Assembly: GCA_903856295.1 (NCBI GenBank)
Contig: CAIOBP010000212.1
Span: 1-36,993, forward strand
Reading direction: 5' to 3'
Source of the DNA: an uncultured Rhodospirillales bacterium
Lineage (GTDB): Bacteria > Pseudomonadota > Alphaproteobacteria > Azospirillales > Azospirillaceae
DNA: 36,993 bases
Of this stretch, positions 1 through 9,618 are shown one piece after another (position 1 is the stretch's first letter; the number at the start of each line of letters is the position of its first letter). The notes under the pieces are model-generated. The model saw nothing but the letters and a program-made list of their open reading frames with translations. It made no database searches and was not told the DNA's origin. The translations under genes were made by a program, and so were the position numbers.

Positions 1-56
1 AAGCGGCAGGTCGGCGCCGAGGGATGGTCTCTCCGGTCTCACCAAGGGATAAATGA

Positions 57-284
57 TGGGAGGCCGGCGTCCGGCGTCAGGGGCAGGCAGCTACTTCAAC
101 GCGAGTTCTAACCCACGAGTCGCAGCGACGGGCCATATTTTCGCTCTCTCTACCCGGCCTCACATGGTTCTTTGGGCTTTCATCGACCATCATCGGCATA
201 TTCATGTTAATTGGCATTGTATCGGCAGCATTTCTTCAGATGTGGAAGCTGCCTGGGATCAACTATCTGGCAGAATTGCTATAG
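57..284 (+). pseudogene. 3' remnant of a membrane protein (no start codon)
   Basis: The frame is open from a TGA at 54-56 to a TAG at 282-284 and has no ATG or other convincing start. From about 168 it encodes a strongly hydrophobic segment (FFGLSSTIIGIFMLIGIVSA) followed by a short polar tail ending in NYLAELL. That is what the last transmembrane helix of a membrane protein looks like. It stops 6 bp before the pentapeptide gene, which has no good Shine-Dalgarno, so the two may once have been translationally coupled. DNA before about 130 is GC-rich and DNA after it is AT-rich, so the frame crosses a composition junction. The family is not recognised. A chance open frame is possible. Confidence 0.3.
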
Positions 285-290
285 AATAAA

Positions 291-1769
291 ATGTCTACAA
301 CACGAAAACCTGGTGCATTTGAAGAAGCACAGATTATGGCGGAATTGGTCCGCCATCGGTTTTATATAAAAGGTGACGCTCGTGGTGTGAGGGCCGATCT
401 ATCTTTTCGCAATATGGCCGGCCTTGTGCTGAAGGGTCAGGTTCTAACAAATATAATATTGAAGGGTACAAACCTTTCAGGTGCTGATTTCTCAGGGTGT
501 GACCTTTCTGGTGCAGATATGTTTGGCTCTGATTTAGAGGGAGCAAACCTTCAAGGCGCCAAACTGACGGGTGTTGATTTCCGTGGTGCGAACCTTACCC
601 GCGCCATCTTATCAAATTGTCATCTCCAGGGTTCAGATTTTAGTTCTGGGGGTGATTCTGGTGAAGACAATGCGCGACTAACGGAAGCAAAATTGGATCA
701 CGCAATGTTGTGTGAGGCCAATTTAAATGGCTGTGATATGTCGGGGGCAGAACTCATTGATGCAGATTTGACTGGAGCCGATCTAAGCAAAGCAGTACTT
801 GTTGGCGCTGAACTATCTGGGGCACACCTTGATAACGTAAAGCTTGATTGCACGGTCATTGAGATATCACGACTATCTCCTTCACAGCGTGATCAAGTCG
901 GTTCTCTCGAAGGAATCGTAAAGCCATGTTACTCTGACATTTCTCCGGCAGCCATTGAGCTTGCGGTTAGCAGTCATGCTGTTTGGATTGAAAGCGGGGG
1001 AAGGAAAGGTAAGCGATTAGAACTTGAAGGCGTTCGTATAGTCTCTTATTCCTTCCGCGATAGGAATTTAGCTGGGGCGCGGTTCAGAAGGTGCTCATTC
1101 AATGGGCTAGATTTGTCCAGCGTCGTGCTTGATATGGCAGATTTGACTTATGCTGATCTTACACATACAAATCTCAAAAATGCATCGCTAAAAGGAACAA
1201 CCCTCAGAGGGGCTGATCTTTCAAATTCAGATATGAGCGGAGCACGTATTGAGGCTATGGTTTTGAAAGGTAATAAGCTGTGGCCCGCCAATCTTGATGG
1301 CGCCTTGATACAAAATTCGAACCTAACAAGCGCATCATTTGCTCATTCAATCATGAATTATGCCGACCTTTCAGGAAGTGTGTTGTCCGGAGCCAATTTT
1401 ATTGATGTTGACCTTACAAAGGTCAAGAAGTTAGAAACAAATCCTAAGCAGGAATCTGCATCGTGTCGACGGATAGTAAAGCGGTACAGCATACCAAAAC
1501 TGTTCGTTAAAACTTCATATGGTGTCTACCCGACTGTAAATTGGTCAACATCAGGAATTTGCTTATCGTATGCTGGTGACCAGAGGTTTGAGCAAGATAG
1601 CAATATTAGGGTGAAAATAGTTGCCGATGGTTATCCTCCACCAAGAGACGCCGAGCTTACGGTGATTAGGGATGACCAATCTCGTGGCGTTGTGCTGTTA
1701 AAGTTTCTGAGTAGTGATGAGGGCATGATACAATATCTAAACTCCGTCGCGCCAGATGAAGTTATATAA
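291..1769 (+). CDS. Pentapeptide-repeat protein with C-terminal PilZ domain
   Basis: The 492-residue product has two blocks of A(D/N)LXX pentapeptide repeats, at about residues 45-190 and 255-375. These should fold as two right-handed quadrilateral beta-helices. Each block is preceded by a similar head motif containing H-x(n)-G-x-R/K-x-x-L (about residues 20-45 and 228-258), which suggests internal duplication. The last 100 residues look like a PilZ domain: R394-IVK-R398 fits the RxxxR arm and N417-W-S-TS-G422 fits [D/N]xSxxG, the two c-di-GMP-binding motifs of that family. No signal peptide or membrane segment is seen. The ATG at 291 lacks an obvious ribosome-binding site. The role is unknown; a c-di-GMP-responsive scaffold is an inference. 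Its 3' end overlaps the displaced tail of the convergent hemerythrin gene by 8 bp. Confidence 0.85.
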   Translation: MSTTRKPGAFEEAQIMAELVRHRFYIKGDARGVRADLSFRNMAGLVLKGQVLTNIILKGTNLSGADFSGCDLSGADMFGSDLEGANLQGAKLTGVDFRGANLTRAILSNCHLQGSDFSSGGDSGEDNARLTEAKLDHAMLCEANLNGCDMSGAELIDADLTGADLSKAVLVGAELSGAHLDNVKLDCTVIEISRLSPSQRDQVGSLEGIVKPCYSDISPAAIELAVSSHAVWIESGGRKGKRLELEGVRIVSYSFRDRNLAGARFRRCSFNGLDLSSVVLDMADLTYADLTHTNLKNASLKGTTLRGADLSNSDMSGARIEAMVLKGNKLWPANLDGALIQNSNLTSASFAHSIMNYADLSGSVLSGANFIDVDLTKVKKLETNPKQESASCRRIVKRYSIPKLFVKTSYGVYPTVNWSTSGICLSYAGDQRFEQDSNIRVKIVADGYPPPRDAELTVIRDDQSRGVVLLKFLSSDEGMIQYLNSVAPDEVI

Positions 1770-1896
1770 TCACTTCTGCCGATGGTAGCGCGTCGCATTG
1801 ATGGGGGCTTCCCGCTTTCGCTTTCATCCGTCTCTCATAATAATCACCAAAATACCGATCTGATATAAGTATATGCCCTGAAAGCCATGCACCAAT
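1762..1896 (-). pseudogene. Out-of-frame C-terminal tail of the hemerythrin gene
   Basis: In the -1 frame relative to the upstream hemerythrin frame, this stretch encodes IGAWLSGHILISD and then RYFGDYYERRMKAKAG, ending at a TAA at 1764-1762. The WLxxHIxxxDxxY pattern is the standard last helix of bacteriohemerythrins and provides the sixth and seventh iron ligands. Joining it to residue 171 of the upstream frame gives a complete protein of about 215 residues. The junction is U UUU UUA in the zero frame, which matches the X XXY YYZ form of a -1 slippery site. A single T deletion in the homopolymer explains it equally well. Confidence 0.7.
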
Positions 1897-2411
1897 AAAA
1901 AAATCAGTTGTTCAAAGTCTGCGCGTTCACCTTCTATTTCATCAGATAGAGTAAGGATGTCGTGCATAAACTGGTCGTGCTGGCATATATGGCGAAATAG
2001 TCCTGGGTAATTTTCATGAAACATAATCTCCTCTTCTTCAGCAAAGTGCTCGCTAAATGTGACAATCAGTGGCTTCAATCGTTCTGCGAGTATCCTTGCT
2101 CTTGATCGGCTGCGACGAAACTTTGTAGCATCATTAACAAGGGTATTGTAAGCCATCATAATAATTTTATGTTTTGTATCAACGACAGAAATGCCAATCG
2201 TATAACTATCATCAAAGTTGATTGATGCAATGTCCAGCAGTCGGCGATTATGTGTGGGTTGGATAACCGCCTTTGATGTTTTCCATATTGCTTTTCTCTC
2301 AGCATTCTGCTTGCGCTCTTGAATTTTATGTAAAATTTGATTCACAGGCGCCTGAAAAAGTCGAACTAATCGACTAACCATCCTGCGGTGAATGCTTCCT
2401 GACTCAGCCAT
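1824..2411 (-). CDS. Bacteriohemerythrin, C-terminus frameshifted
   Basis: As read, this gives 195 residues: a basic extension of about 60 residues, then a bacteriohemerythrin domain that binds O2 at a di-iron centre. Ligands visible are H81, H122, E126, H141 and H145. The usual last pair, HxxxxD, is missing in this frame (H175 is followed by I180), and the protein ends in an untypical hydrophobic tail. Stepping back one base at the T7 run (plus-strand A7, 1897-1903) restores a canonical tail, WLSGHILISDRYFGDYY, which supplies the missing His and Asp; see 1762-1896. The gene is therefore a recent frameshift, a sequencing indel, or uses -1 slippage. The ATG at 2411 has a GAGG 7 nt upstream, and a perfect TATAAT lies at 2448-2453 on this strand, though with no good -35. 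Confidence 0.8.
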   Translation of the reverse strand: MAESGSIHRRMVSRLVRLFQAPVNQILHKIQERKQNAERKAIWKTSKAVIQPTHNRRLLDIASINFDDSYTIGISVVDTKHKIIMMAYNTLVNDATKFRRSRSRARILAERLKPLIVTFSEHFAEEEEIMFHENYPGLFRHICQHDQFMHDILTLSDEIEGERADFEQLIFLLVHGFQGIYLYQIGILVIIMRDG

Positions 2412-2651
2412 CGCATACCTCGCCTACTAATGAAAATTGATGTGCCTATTATATTCTGGAGTCAGTAACACATCATGCACTTTTGCAGCTGTCAAAACGC
2501 AATCGACTTGACCCTTCGGATTTCCCAATAAAACTGGACCGCCCAAACCTTTAACTCATGAGCAATGATCAAGAGAATTCCGACTAATAGAAATTAAACC
2601 GAAACTGTGTTGTTACCGATATATTCAGAATTTTTTGAATGCGGCGTGATA

Positions 2652-3101
2652 TCATGCAGCGGCCGATTTGAGTAGGCAAAGGGGATTGTTGTAATCACGT
2701 ATAGATTTCTTGAGGTAGGCACCAAATGAATGGTCGCGAGATTTGACGTGAGATGCCATCCAGCGTATAAGAAACATAAGCAGGTCGTTTCCAACCTCAA
2801 CGCCACGCTCAAAGTCAGCAATCATTATTGTCAGGCGGTCAATGAATGCCCAGTGCTCTATAATGTGCTGATCCCTCTCTTTATATCGGCATAAGTTCAT
2901 AAACTTCTCTTCAATGAGAAATCCGGCTCCGGCATAATCAGCGAGTTCACAAAGAATGTTTGAAACTGAGTCGCAATCTGCACCACGGTTTACGACGAGA
3001 TGAAGTCGGTTGATCAGGGATATCAGCTTCTGATGGGTTTCATCGATAGGGCCACCATCGACGGACATCGCTTCAGTCCAATTGACAAGCTTGAATTCCA
3101 T
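2652..3101 (-). CDS. Bacteriohemerythrin paralogue lacking one His ligand
   Basis: The 149-residue product is a single-domain bacteriohemerythrin starting MEFKLVNW, close to the usual family N-terminus. Di-iron ligands present are H23, E64, H79, H83, H118 and D123 (HVKSRD). The position that is normally the His of the HFxxEE motif is Gly60 (AGFLIEE), so one of the seven ligands is missing. Iron binding may be altered or lost. The ATG at 3101 is preferred over a TTG at 3158 because it has an AGGTG 5 nt upstream and gives the family-like N-terminus. It lies 240 bp upstream of the other hemerythrin on the same strand; low identity outside the motifs suggests they are not a recent duplication. 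Confidence 0.82.
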   Translation of the reverse strand: MEFKLVNWTEAMSVDGGPIDETHQKLISLINRLHLVVNRGADCDSVSNILCELADYAGAGFLIEEKFMNLCRYKERDQHIIEHWAFIDRLTIMIADFERGVEVGNDLLMFLIRWMASHVKSRDHSFGAYLKKSIRDYNNPLCLLKSAAA

Positions 3102-3501
3102 GGCGCACCTGTCCCGTTCAGCGGCTTGCTGTTGGTGCAGGGATTCTAGCAGCGCCAAATTTCGTTGGGATCAAGCTGATGTGCCGAACTTTCATTTGAT
3201 TCTGGGAAAGTGTTGCGTGAATACAACCTATTGAGATCGCAGATAGATGGGAATCTAATGAACGGGATTGAGTGAGGGGGAGCGATATTGGTGGCCGTGC
3301 GGTTAAGTCACCCCCTCATGCTGTTCCGACCTTGAAATGGTATCTGATAAGAATTTTGGCGGCATTTGCAGCGGCCATAACCTCGGGTATCGCTTCGCAA
3401 ACTTCGCGAAATTATAATGATCTTCGCGATTTATGCTACGATAACTCATCTCGCGAATCGTAGCATAACGTGTAGCATAAGAAAAATCTGAGAGCAACCC
3501 A
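3102..3501. other. Intergenic region with inverted repeats
   Basis: This is 400 bp between the divergent hemerythrin and rluE genes. It is AT-rich and holds no convincing gene. It contains several TTCGCGA-like palindromes (about 3403-3460) and a perfect 12-bp inverted repeat described separately. Promoters for both flanking genes must lie here, but none is clear. Confidence 0.5.
3431..3468. repeat. Perfect 12-bp inverted repeat, 14-nt loop
   Basis: TTATGCTACGAT (3431-3442) is repeated in exact inverse complement as ATCGTAGCATAA (3457-3468). A further partial copy, GTAGCATAA, follows at 3472-3480. It lies 34 bp before the rluE start and at the edge of the AT-rich segment. It could be an operator for a dimeric regulator, an RNA hairpin in the rluE leader, or the scar of an integration site. 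Confidence 0.6.
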
Positions 3502-4083
3502 TTGATAATATTGTTTAATAAGCCCTTCAATGTGCTCTCTCAGTTCACCGACGCCGGGCAGGGGCGGGCCACCCTGGCGCCCTATATTCCGGTGCCGGGG
3601 GTGGTGGCCGCCGGGCGGCTGGACCGGGACAGCGAGGGGCTGCTGGTGCTGACCGACGACGGCGCCCTTCAGGCCCGCATCGCCGATCCGCGCCATAAGC
3701 TGCCCAAGGTCTATTGGGCGCAGGTCGAGGGCGTGGTCAGCGCCGAGGCGCTGGAGCGTCTGCGCCGGGGCGTCGTGCTCAATGATGGTCCGACCCGGCC
3801 GGCGCAGGCGCGCGTGATCGCCGAACCCGCCGCCCTCTGGCCGCGCGAGCCGCCGATTCGGTACCGCGCCGCCATCCCGACCTCGTGGCTGGAGCTGATC
3901 TTGCGCGAGGGCCGTAACCGGCAGGTTCGGCGCATGACCGCCGCCGTGGGCTTTCCGACCCTGCGCCTGATCCGCCACGCCGTCGGCGATTGGAGCCTCG
4001 AAGGGCTGGCGCCGGGAGAGTGGCGCGAAGTTGCGCCCGGCAGCCGGAGCCTCCGGAGCGGGATATCACCCGCGTGCGTCTGA
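3502..4083 (+). CDS. rluE: 23S rRNA pseudouridine synthase, RluE-like
   Basis: The 193-residue product belongs to the RsuA/RluE group, which isomerises specific uridines in rRNA. The N-terminus [15 protein letters not shown], the catalytic-Asp motif [14 protein letters not shown] (about residues 35-48) and the C-terminal [20 protein letters not shown] motif all match E. coli RluE closely. Like RluE it has no S4 domain. The start is a TTG at 3502, with a second possible TTG at 3511; there is no ATG upstream of the conserved N-terminus, and GAGAG lies about 8 nt before the TTG. The gene lies at the edge of the AT-rich segment but is itself GC-rich and intact. Its 3' end overlaps the convergent kinase gene by 18 bp. 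Confidence 0.9.
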   Translation: MIILFNKPFNVLSQFTDAGQGRATLAPYIPVPGVVAAGRLDRDSEGLLVLTDDGALQARIADPRHKLPKVYWAQVEGVVSAEALERLRRGVVLNDGPTRPAQARVIAEPAALWPREPPIRYRAAIPTSWLELILREGRNRQVRRMTAAVGFPTLRLIRHAVGDWSLEGLAPGEWREVAPGSRSLRSGISPACV

Positions 4084-7000
4084 AGGTGCCTCGGCGTCGG
4101 CCGGAGGGGCGGTGCGGGGCAGGGTGAGCACGAAGCGGGCACCCCGCTCGCCGTCGCAGAACAGCTCGATACGGCCGCCCAGCTTCGAGGTCACCAGATT
4201 GTAGACGATGTTCAGGCCGAGCCCGGTGCTGCCGCTGCCGCGCTTGGTGGTGAAGAACGGGTCGAAGACCCGGGCGCGGTGCTCGGGGGCGATGCCCTGG
4301 CCGTCGTCGCGATAGGTCATGACCAGGGTTTCGCGGTCGTGTTCGGTGACCGAGAGGCTCAAGGTGCCGGTTTCGCCGCCGGTAAAGCCGTGAATCACCG
4401 AATTGACCACCAGATTGGTGACGATCTGGGCGATTTCGCCCGGCGAGGCGTCGATTTCCAGGCTTTCCGGGCAGTCCAGCGTCAGGGTGTGGCCGGCGCG
4501 CCGCCAAGTCGGCTCCAGGCTCAGCGCGACCTCGCGCAGATAGGGGGCGAGCGCGAAATGCTGCCGCTCGTCATGGGCGCGGCCGGCGGCGACCTTCTTG
4601 AAGCTGTCCACCAGATTTGCCGCCCGGCGGATGTTGCTGACCAGAATTTCGTTGGTGTCGCAGATGGTGGCGACGAAGGCGTTGAAGTCCGAGCGCCGGA
4701 CGTTGCCGGCCGCCGCGATCTCCTTGAAGCGCCGGGTGGCGTCGACCAGATAGGTGGCGCTGGTCAGGGCATTGCCGACCGGGGTGTTGATTTCATGGGC
4801 CATGCCGGCGACCAGCTGCCCCAGGGAGGCCATTTTTTCGGCCTGGACCAGCTGTTGCTGAGCATCGCGCAACTGCTCGTGGGTCTCGCGTTCCGCGGCC
4901 AGGGCGGCGGTCAGCTCGTGGGTGCGCTCGGCGACCTGGGCTTCGAGGGATTGGTTGAAGGCGTTGAGTTCGTCGTACAGCCGGACGTTTTCCAGGCTGA
5001 TTGCGATTTGCGCCGCCAGCAGCCGGGGTGCCTCCTGCCGCTCTCCGGCGAAGGCGTTGGTGGTCAGGTTGTTTTCCAGGTAGAGCAGGCCGACGCGCTG
5101 GCTCTGGCGCAGCAGCGGCAGGCACAGCACCGAACGCGGCCGGCGCGCTTCGATATAGGGGTCGGCGGCGAAGCGCTCGTCGTCGCCGGCGTCGGCCAGC
5201 ACCACGGTTTCGCCGCTGCGCAGCGCGAAGCTGATCACCGTGGCCGGCAGCCGGGGCAGCCCGTCATCGGCGGTGGCGTCGAGGGGCAGATCGGGCAGCG
5301 GGGTGAAGCGGTCCTTGCCGGCGTCGCCCTCGGCGGCCAGCACCAGCCGCTCGCCTTGACAGAGCAGCAGCACCCCGCGTTCGGCCCCGGCGTTGTGGAG
5401 CACGATGCGCAGCAGGGTTTCGACCAGCGCGTCGCGGCGGATTTCTCCCGAGATCGTCTGTGCCGCCTTCAGCATGGCGGCGACGTCGAGGGAGTGCGAG
5501 GCGAAGCGGTCGGTTTCGGCGCTGATCGTGCGTTTGTGGGTCACGGCGCTGTCGTCGGCCGTGCGCGGTTTCAGGTCGGGATGGCGCTGTTCCATCTGCC
5601 GGACCTTGGCCCAGGCGCCCCAGCGGCGATAGGCGTTGCGGGCCTGAAGGCGATAGGCCCGCGCCAGGGTGGCGTGTCCGCGTTCGGCGTGGAAGCCGGC
5701 GGCGCGTTCGTTGGCGATGCCTTCCTCGTGGATGTGGCCGTTTTCCGAGGCGGCGGCCACCGCTTCCTCGTAGCGCTCGGCGGCTTCGGTGCCGCGGCCG
5801 TGCAGGCGCAGCCATTCGGCTTCCAGCAGCAGCAGCCGGTGCAGCTGGTTGGTGCCGCCGACCTCCGTCGCCTTGCGCAGCAGGGTGATCGCCGGGACCA
5901 GCCGCGCCGCCAGCCGCTGGCGCGCCATGGTGTCGGACGGGCGCTGGGCGGTTTCGGCCAGCCCGCGCAGGAACAGCGCCACCGGATGGGTGGCGTAGCC
6001 CTCGATGAACGGTTCGATCGGTCCCTGTTCGGCGAGGATCGCCTTGATGTCGGTGCGGTCGTTGAAGATCACCGCCAGGGCCAGTTTCACGGTCAGCAGG
6101 TTCGCGACCACGATGCCGTTGCGCGCGGCGCGGAACGCCTCGAGGGTGACGGTCTCCTGGAAGAAGCTGCCGTTGAGCCGGGACGGATGGTCGCTGCCGG
6201 TCTCCAGGATGTCCACCGCCTGCCGCAGGGCGGCGATGTAGCCGCTGTAGGGGGTGGTGCCGAGACGGCTGAGACTGCGGGCGGTGTCCTCGAGTTCGGC
6301 CTTGAACTGGCTCAGCTCCACCCCGCACTGCCAGCCGGTGCGGGAGCGGAAGGCCAGGCCGTAGATGACATATTCGCGGTCGCCGGTGCCCAGGGCCACG
6401 TGGTGGGCGTCGAGGAAAATCTGGCGCAGCCGGGCCGGTGGCACCGACCAATGCAGGGCGGAGTAATGGGCGATCACCACCACCCGGTTGTAGCGGTGGC
6501 GCAGGATGTCGGTGTCGAGCAGGGCCATCGCCCGTTCGCCGGTGCGCACGGCGCCGAGCAGGTCGCCGGTGACCGAGCGGATCACCGCCCAGGCGAAATA
6601 GGCGAAGGAGGAGGTGCCGACATTGCGCGAGGGCAGGGCGACCTCCAGCAACCGCACCGCGACCGGAATCAGCAGATGGCGGGCATGGATGATCGCGGTG
6701 GTGACCATGGCCATCAGCAGGCCGGCGGTGGTGGCCCGGAGCGGCGAGTCCTCGCCTTCTTCCCGCTGGAGCAGGCCGAGCCGGGCGCGCAGCAGCGCAA
6801 TCTGCCCGCGCGCGACCTCGCCGAGCAGCCGCAGCCGCCCCAGCGAACCGGGCAGGGTGATGCCGAGGCCCTTGAGCGCCTCGAGGCCGATGGCCACCGC
6901 CGAGGTCGGGTTGCCGCGTCCGGCGGCGGCGGTCAGCCGGATCATCTGCACCTGGGCGGCGTCGAGCGGCGAGTGGGTGTTGTCCAGCACGGCGAGGGCG

Positions 7001-9438
7001 TGGCTTTCCATGCCCGGGAAATCATCGACCATCAGCGCCGCTTCGGCGGCTTCGATGTTCAGGCCGAGCATGGTCGGGTAATCGCTGCTCCAGCACCGGC
7101 CGTCCAGCCGGCCGAGTCCGGCCCGGGCATAGGCCAGCGCCGGTTCGAACGCCGCCGAGGCCTTGGCCCGCCGGGCCGCTTCGAGGGTGAGCCGGGCGAA
7201 GGCGCGGCGCTCCTCCGGATCGGTGATCAGCACCCGGCCCTGGTTGAGCTGGTCGACGATCTCGAACAGCCGCTCCTCGCGCTCGGGGCCGGACGCCTTG
7301 GCCTGGAGCAGCCGGCCGATGCTGAGATGGGCGGCGGCGCGGTCCTGTTCGGGGATCAGCGAGTAGGCGGCCTGCTGCACCCGGTCGTGCAGGAAGCGGA
7401 AGCGCACCGAAGAGCCGGTGGCGCCGGCTTCGTGGGCCGCGCCGGGGCTGAGGCAGCGATAGGCGTTGTCGAGGGGCAGAATCAGCCCGTCCTTGAGCGC
7501 CGGCCACAGGATGCCGGCCAGCCGCTCCGGCGTTTCCTCGGTGATCACCGCCAGGGTGGCGACGTCGAAGCCGTTGCCGACGCAGGCGGCCAAGCTGAGG
7601 GTGCGGCCGGTGGTGGCTTCCAGGCGGCGGATTTTTCCGACCATCAGGTCGAGCACGTTGTCGGTGCTGTCGCGGGCGGTGATGGCGGCGGCGTTCCAGG
7701 TCCAGCGGCCGGCGGCGCGGTCGAGGGTGATCAGCGCGTCCTCGTGGAGCGATTGCAGGAACTGGATCAGGAAGAACGGATTGCCCTGGGTCTTGGCGTG
7801 ACAGAGCGTGGCCAGTCGTCCGGTCTCGGCATCGTCGCGACGGGTGGTGTCGGCGACCAGCCGGCGGACGTCGGCGGCGGAGAGCGGACCGATCTCGATG
7901 GTTTCGATCTGGCGCCCGGCCTGGGTGATGCTCTCGATGGCGCGGCCGAGGGCGGGGTTGGCGGTGGCTTCCTCGGTGCGGCAGGTGCCGATCACCAGCA
8001 GGTGGTGCATCTCGGGGTCGGCGATCAGCTTGGCCAGCAGCGACAGCGACGCCCGGTCGGCCCATTGCAGGTCGTCGAGGGCCAGCACCATCGGTTCGCG
8101 GGCCGAGGTCAGGGCGACCACCAGATTCTGGAAGGTGATCTGAAAGCGGAATTCGCTCTCGGCCGGCGGCACCGGCGGCACCGGCGGCTGCGGTCCGAGG
8201 ATCGGGATGAATTCCGGGATCAGCTCGGTGACCAGGGCGCCGTTGGCGCCGATGGCCTGGACCAGCTCCTCGCGCCTTTGCGCCAGCCGGGCCTCGCTCT
8301 CGGTGAGCAGGCGGCGGGCCAGCCGGCGCAGGGCCTGGACCAGCCCGGAATAGGGGATGTTGCGCTTGAACTGGTCGTATTTGCCCTGGGGAAAGAAGCC
8401 GCGCCGGCCGATCAGCGGCGCCTGAAGCTCCTGGACCAGCGCCGATTTGCCGATGCCGGGCGGGCCGTAGACCAGCAGCAGCCGGGAGGCGCCGGCGGCC
8501 ACCTCCTCGAAGGTTGCGAGCAGGCGGGCGATGTCGCCTTCGCGGCCATAGAGCTTTTCCGGAATGTGGAAGCGCGGCGAGATATCGCGGTTGCCGAGGG
8601 CGAAATCGGCGATGCCGCCCGCGGGCGTCAGGGTGGCGAGGCAGGTTTCCAGGTCGGCGGCGATGCCCTGGGCGCTCTGATAGCGGCGATCCGGGTCCTT
8701 GGTCATCAGGCGCAGCACGATCGCCGACACCACCGGGGGAATCTCCGGATTGAGTTGCTCGGGCGGCAGCGGCGCGCGGGCGAGGTGGCCGTGGATCACC
8801 GACAGCGGCTCGTCGTCATCGAAGGGCGGGCGGCCGGTGAGCAGGCTGTAGAGGGTGGCGCCGAGGGAGTAGAAGTCGCAGCGCCAGTCGAGGCTGCGGT
8901 TCATTCTGCCGGTTTGTTCGGGGGCGATGTAGGCCAGCGTGCCTTCGAGCTGGTCGATGTCCGAGGGCGAGGTCTCGCGGGACAGTTCGGCGGCGATGGA
9001 AAAATCGATCAGCTCGACGGCGCCGGAGTCCGGGTTCCAGATGATGTTGGCCGGATTGACGTCCTTGTGAATGACGTGGCCGGCATGGACGCGGCCGAGG
9101 GCGCCGGCCACGGCGGCGCCGATGCGCAACACGTCCTTCAGGCCGGGCCGGTGAGGCTGGTGGGCCAGCGAGATGCCGCCGCAGTCGGCCATCACCAGGG
9201 CCGGTCCCCGTGATCCGGGCTCGATGGTCAGCACTCGGGCGATGCCGGGGCCGTTCAGCCGCCGCGCGATCTCGTATTCCCGCCTGAAGCGCGCGAGATC
9301 GGAAGAGCCGTCGCGGGGGCGCTCCAGGCATTTGAGAATCACCGAGGTTTCGTCGGCGATTCGGACCGCCCGGTAAACGGTCACCCGGGGTCCCTGATAG
9401 AGAACATCGAGGGTTCTGTATCCGGAAACAGCAGGCAT
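4066..9438 (-). CDS. Ser/Thr kinase-AAA ATPase-GAF-sensor histidine kinase hybrid
   Basis: This 1790-residue multidomain signalling protein has, in order: a Ser/Thr protein kinase domain (about 1-270; catalytic loop HKDVNPAN, metal-binding motif DFS instead of DFG, then [17 protein letters not shown]); a STAND/AAA ATPase (about 290-600; Walker A GPPGIGKS, Walker [12 protein letters not shown]); a long helical TPR-like region (about 620-1270); a GAF domain (about 1310-1460); a coiled coil; a HisKA dimerisation box with phospho-acceptor His (GMAHEINTP); and a HATPase with N box, DDGQGI, FFTTKRG and GLGL motifs. All histidine-kinase motifs are present. The ATG at 9438 fits the domain start; a GTG at 9552 would add 38 low-complexity residues. 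No membrane segment is seen, so it is probably a cytosolic sensor. The input signal and partner regulator are unknown. Confidence 0.9.
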   Translation of the reverse strand: MPAVSGYRTLDVLYQGPRVTVYRAVRIADETSVILKCLERPRDGSSDLARFRREYEIARRLNGPGIARVLTIEPGSRGPALVMADCGGISLAHQPHRPGLKDVLRIGAAVAGALGRVHAGHVIHKDVNPANIIWNPDSGAVELIDFSIAAELSRETSPSDIDQLEGTLAYIAPEQTGRMNRSLDWRCDFYSLGATLYSLLTGRPPFDDDEPLSVIHGHLARAPLPPEQLNPEIPPVVSAIVLRLMTKDPDRRYQSAQGIAADLETCLATLTPAGGIADFALGNRDISPRFHIPEKLYGREGDIARLLATFEEVAAGASRLLLVYGPPGIGKSALVQELQAPLIGRRGFFPQGKYDQFKRNIPYSGLVQALRRLARRLLTESEARLAQRREELVQAIGANGALVTELIPEFIPILGPQPPVPPVPPAESEFRFQITFQNLVVALTSAREPMVLALDDLQWADRASLSLLAKLIADPEMHHLLVIGTCRTEEATANPALGRAIESITQAGRQIETIEIGPLSAADVRRLVADTTRRDDAETGRLATLCHAKTQGNPFFLIQFLQSLHEDALITLDRAAGRWTWNAAAITARDSTDNVLDLMVGKIRRLEATTGRTLSLAACVGNGFDVATLAVITEETPERLAGILWPALKDGLILPLDNAYRCLSPGAAHEAGATGSSVRFRFLHDRVQQAAYSLIPEQDRAAAHLSIGRLLQAKASGPEREERLFEIVDQLNQGRVLITDPEERRAFARLTLEAARRAKASAAFEPALAYARAGLGRLDGRCWSSDYPTMLGLNIEAAEAALMVDDFPGMESHALAVLDNTHSPLDAAQVQMIRLTAAAGRGNPTSAVAIGLEALKGLGITLPGSLGRLRLLGEVARGQIALLRARLGLLQREEGEDSPLRATTAGLLMAMVTTAIIHARHLLIPVAVRLLEVALPSRNVGTSSFAYFAWAVIRSVTGDLLGAVRTGERAMALLDTDILRHRYNRVVVIAHYSALHWSVPPARLRQIFLDAHHVALGTGDREYVIYGLAFRSRTGWQCGVELSQFKAELEDTARSLSRLGTTPYSGYIAALRQAVDILETGSDHPSRLNGSFFQETVTLEAFRAARNGIVVANLLTVKLALAVIFNDRTDIKAILAEQGPIEPFIEGYATHPVALFLRGLAETAQRPSDTMARQRLAARLVPAITLLRKATEVGGTNQLHRLLLLEAEWLRLHGRGTEAAERYEEAVAAASENGHIHEEGIANERAAGFHAERGHATLARAYRLQARNAYRRWGAWAKVRQMEQRHPDLKPRTADDSAVTHKRTISAETDRFASHSLDVAAMLKAAQTISGEIRRDALVETLLRIVLHNAGAERGVLLLCQGERLVLAAEGDAGKDRFTPLPDLPLDATADDGLPRLPATVISFALRSGETVVLADAGDDERFAADPYIEARRPRSVLCLPLLRQSQRVGLLYLENNLTTNAFAGERQEAPRLLAAQIAISLENVRLYDELNAFNQSLEAQVAERTHELTAALAAERETHEQLRDAQQQLVQAEKMASLGQLVAGMAHEINTPVGNALTSATYLVDATRRFKEIAAAGNVRRSDFNAFVATICDTNEILVSNIRRAANLVDSFKKVAAGRAHDERQHFALAPYLREVALSLEPTWRRAGHTLTLDCPESLEIDASPGEIAQIVTNLVVNSVIHGFTGGETGTLSLSVTEHDRETLVMTYRDDGQGIAPEHRARVFDPFFTTKRGSGSTGLGLNIVYNLVTSKLGGRIELFCDGERGARFVLTLPRTAPPADAEAPSDARG

Positions 9439-9618
9439 TGGTTTCGTTTCCGGTGGTTTATCCGCGGGGAGGGGCGCGCCGGGCGGCGGCCGCAGGGTTC
9501 TAACACACGGTGTGCTCAATGAAAAGCGCGTGGAAAAGCGCCTGCGAGGCACCGTCCGCGTGCGCCGCGTTCAGGCCGGTGCGCGGAGCCGGGAGGGGCG
9601 CTTACTCGAAAGGGCCGC

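Larger units (their letters stand above)
140..3500. other. AT-rich segment, probable horizontally acquired island
   Basis: Base composition from about 140 to 3500 is clearly lower in GC than the rest of the window, and codons ending in A or T are common in all three genes here. The change back to GC-rich DNA falls just inside the start of rluE. The three genes (pentapeptide-PilZ and two hemerythrins) are accessory rather than housekeeping. No integrase, transposase or tRNA was found at either edge, so transfer is inferred from composition only. Confidence 0.55.

Noticed and set aside
53-289. A 78-codon frame starting ATG at 53
   Set aside because: It reads through a region where the third frame encodes a much more protein-like transmembrane segment; the translation is His-rich and has no family.
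4279-9213. A 1644-codon open frame antisense to the giant kinase
   Set aside because: It is the mirror of a GC-rich gene with a strong third-position bias. Its translation is Gly/Gln/Asp-rich without any domain, while the opposite strand carries complete kinase motifs.
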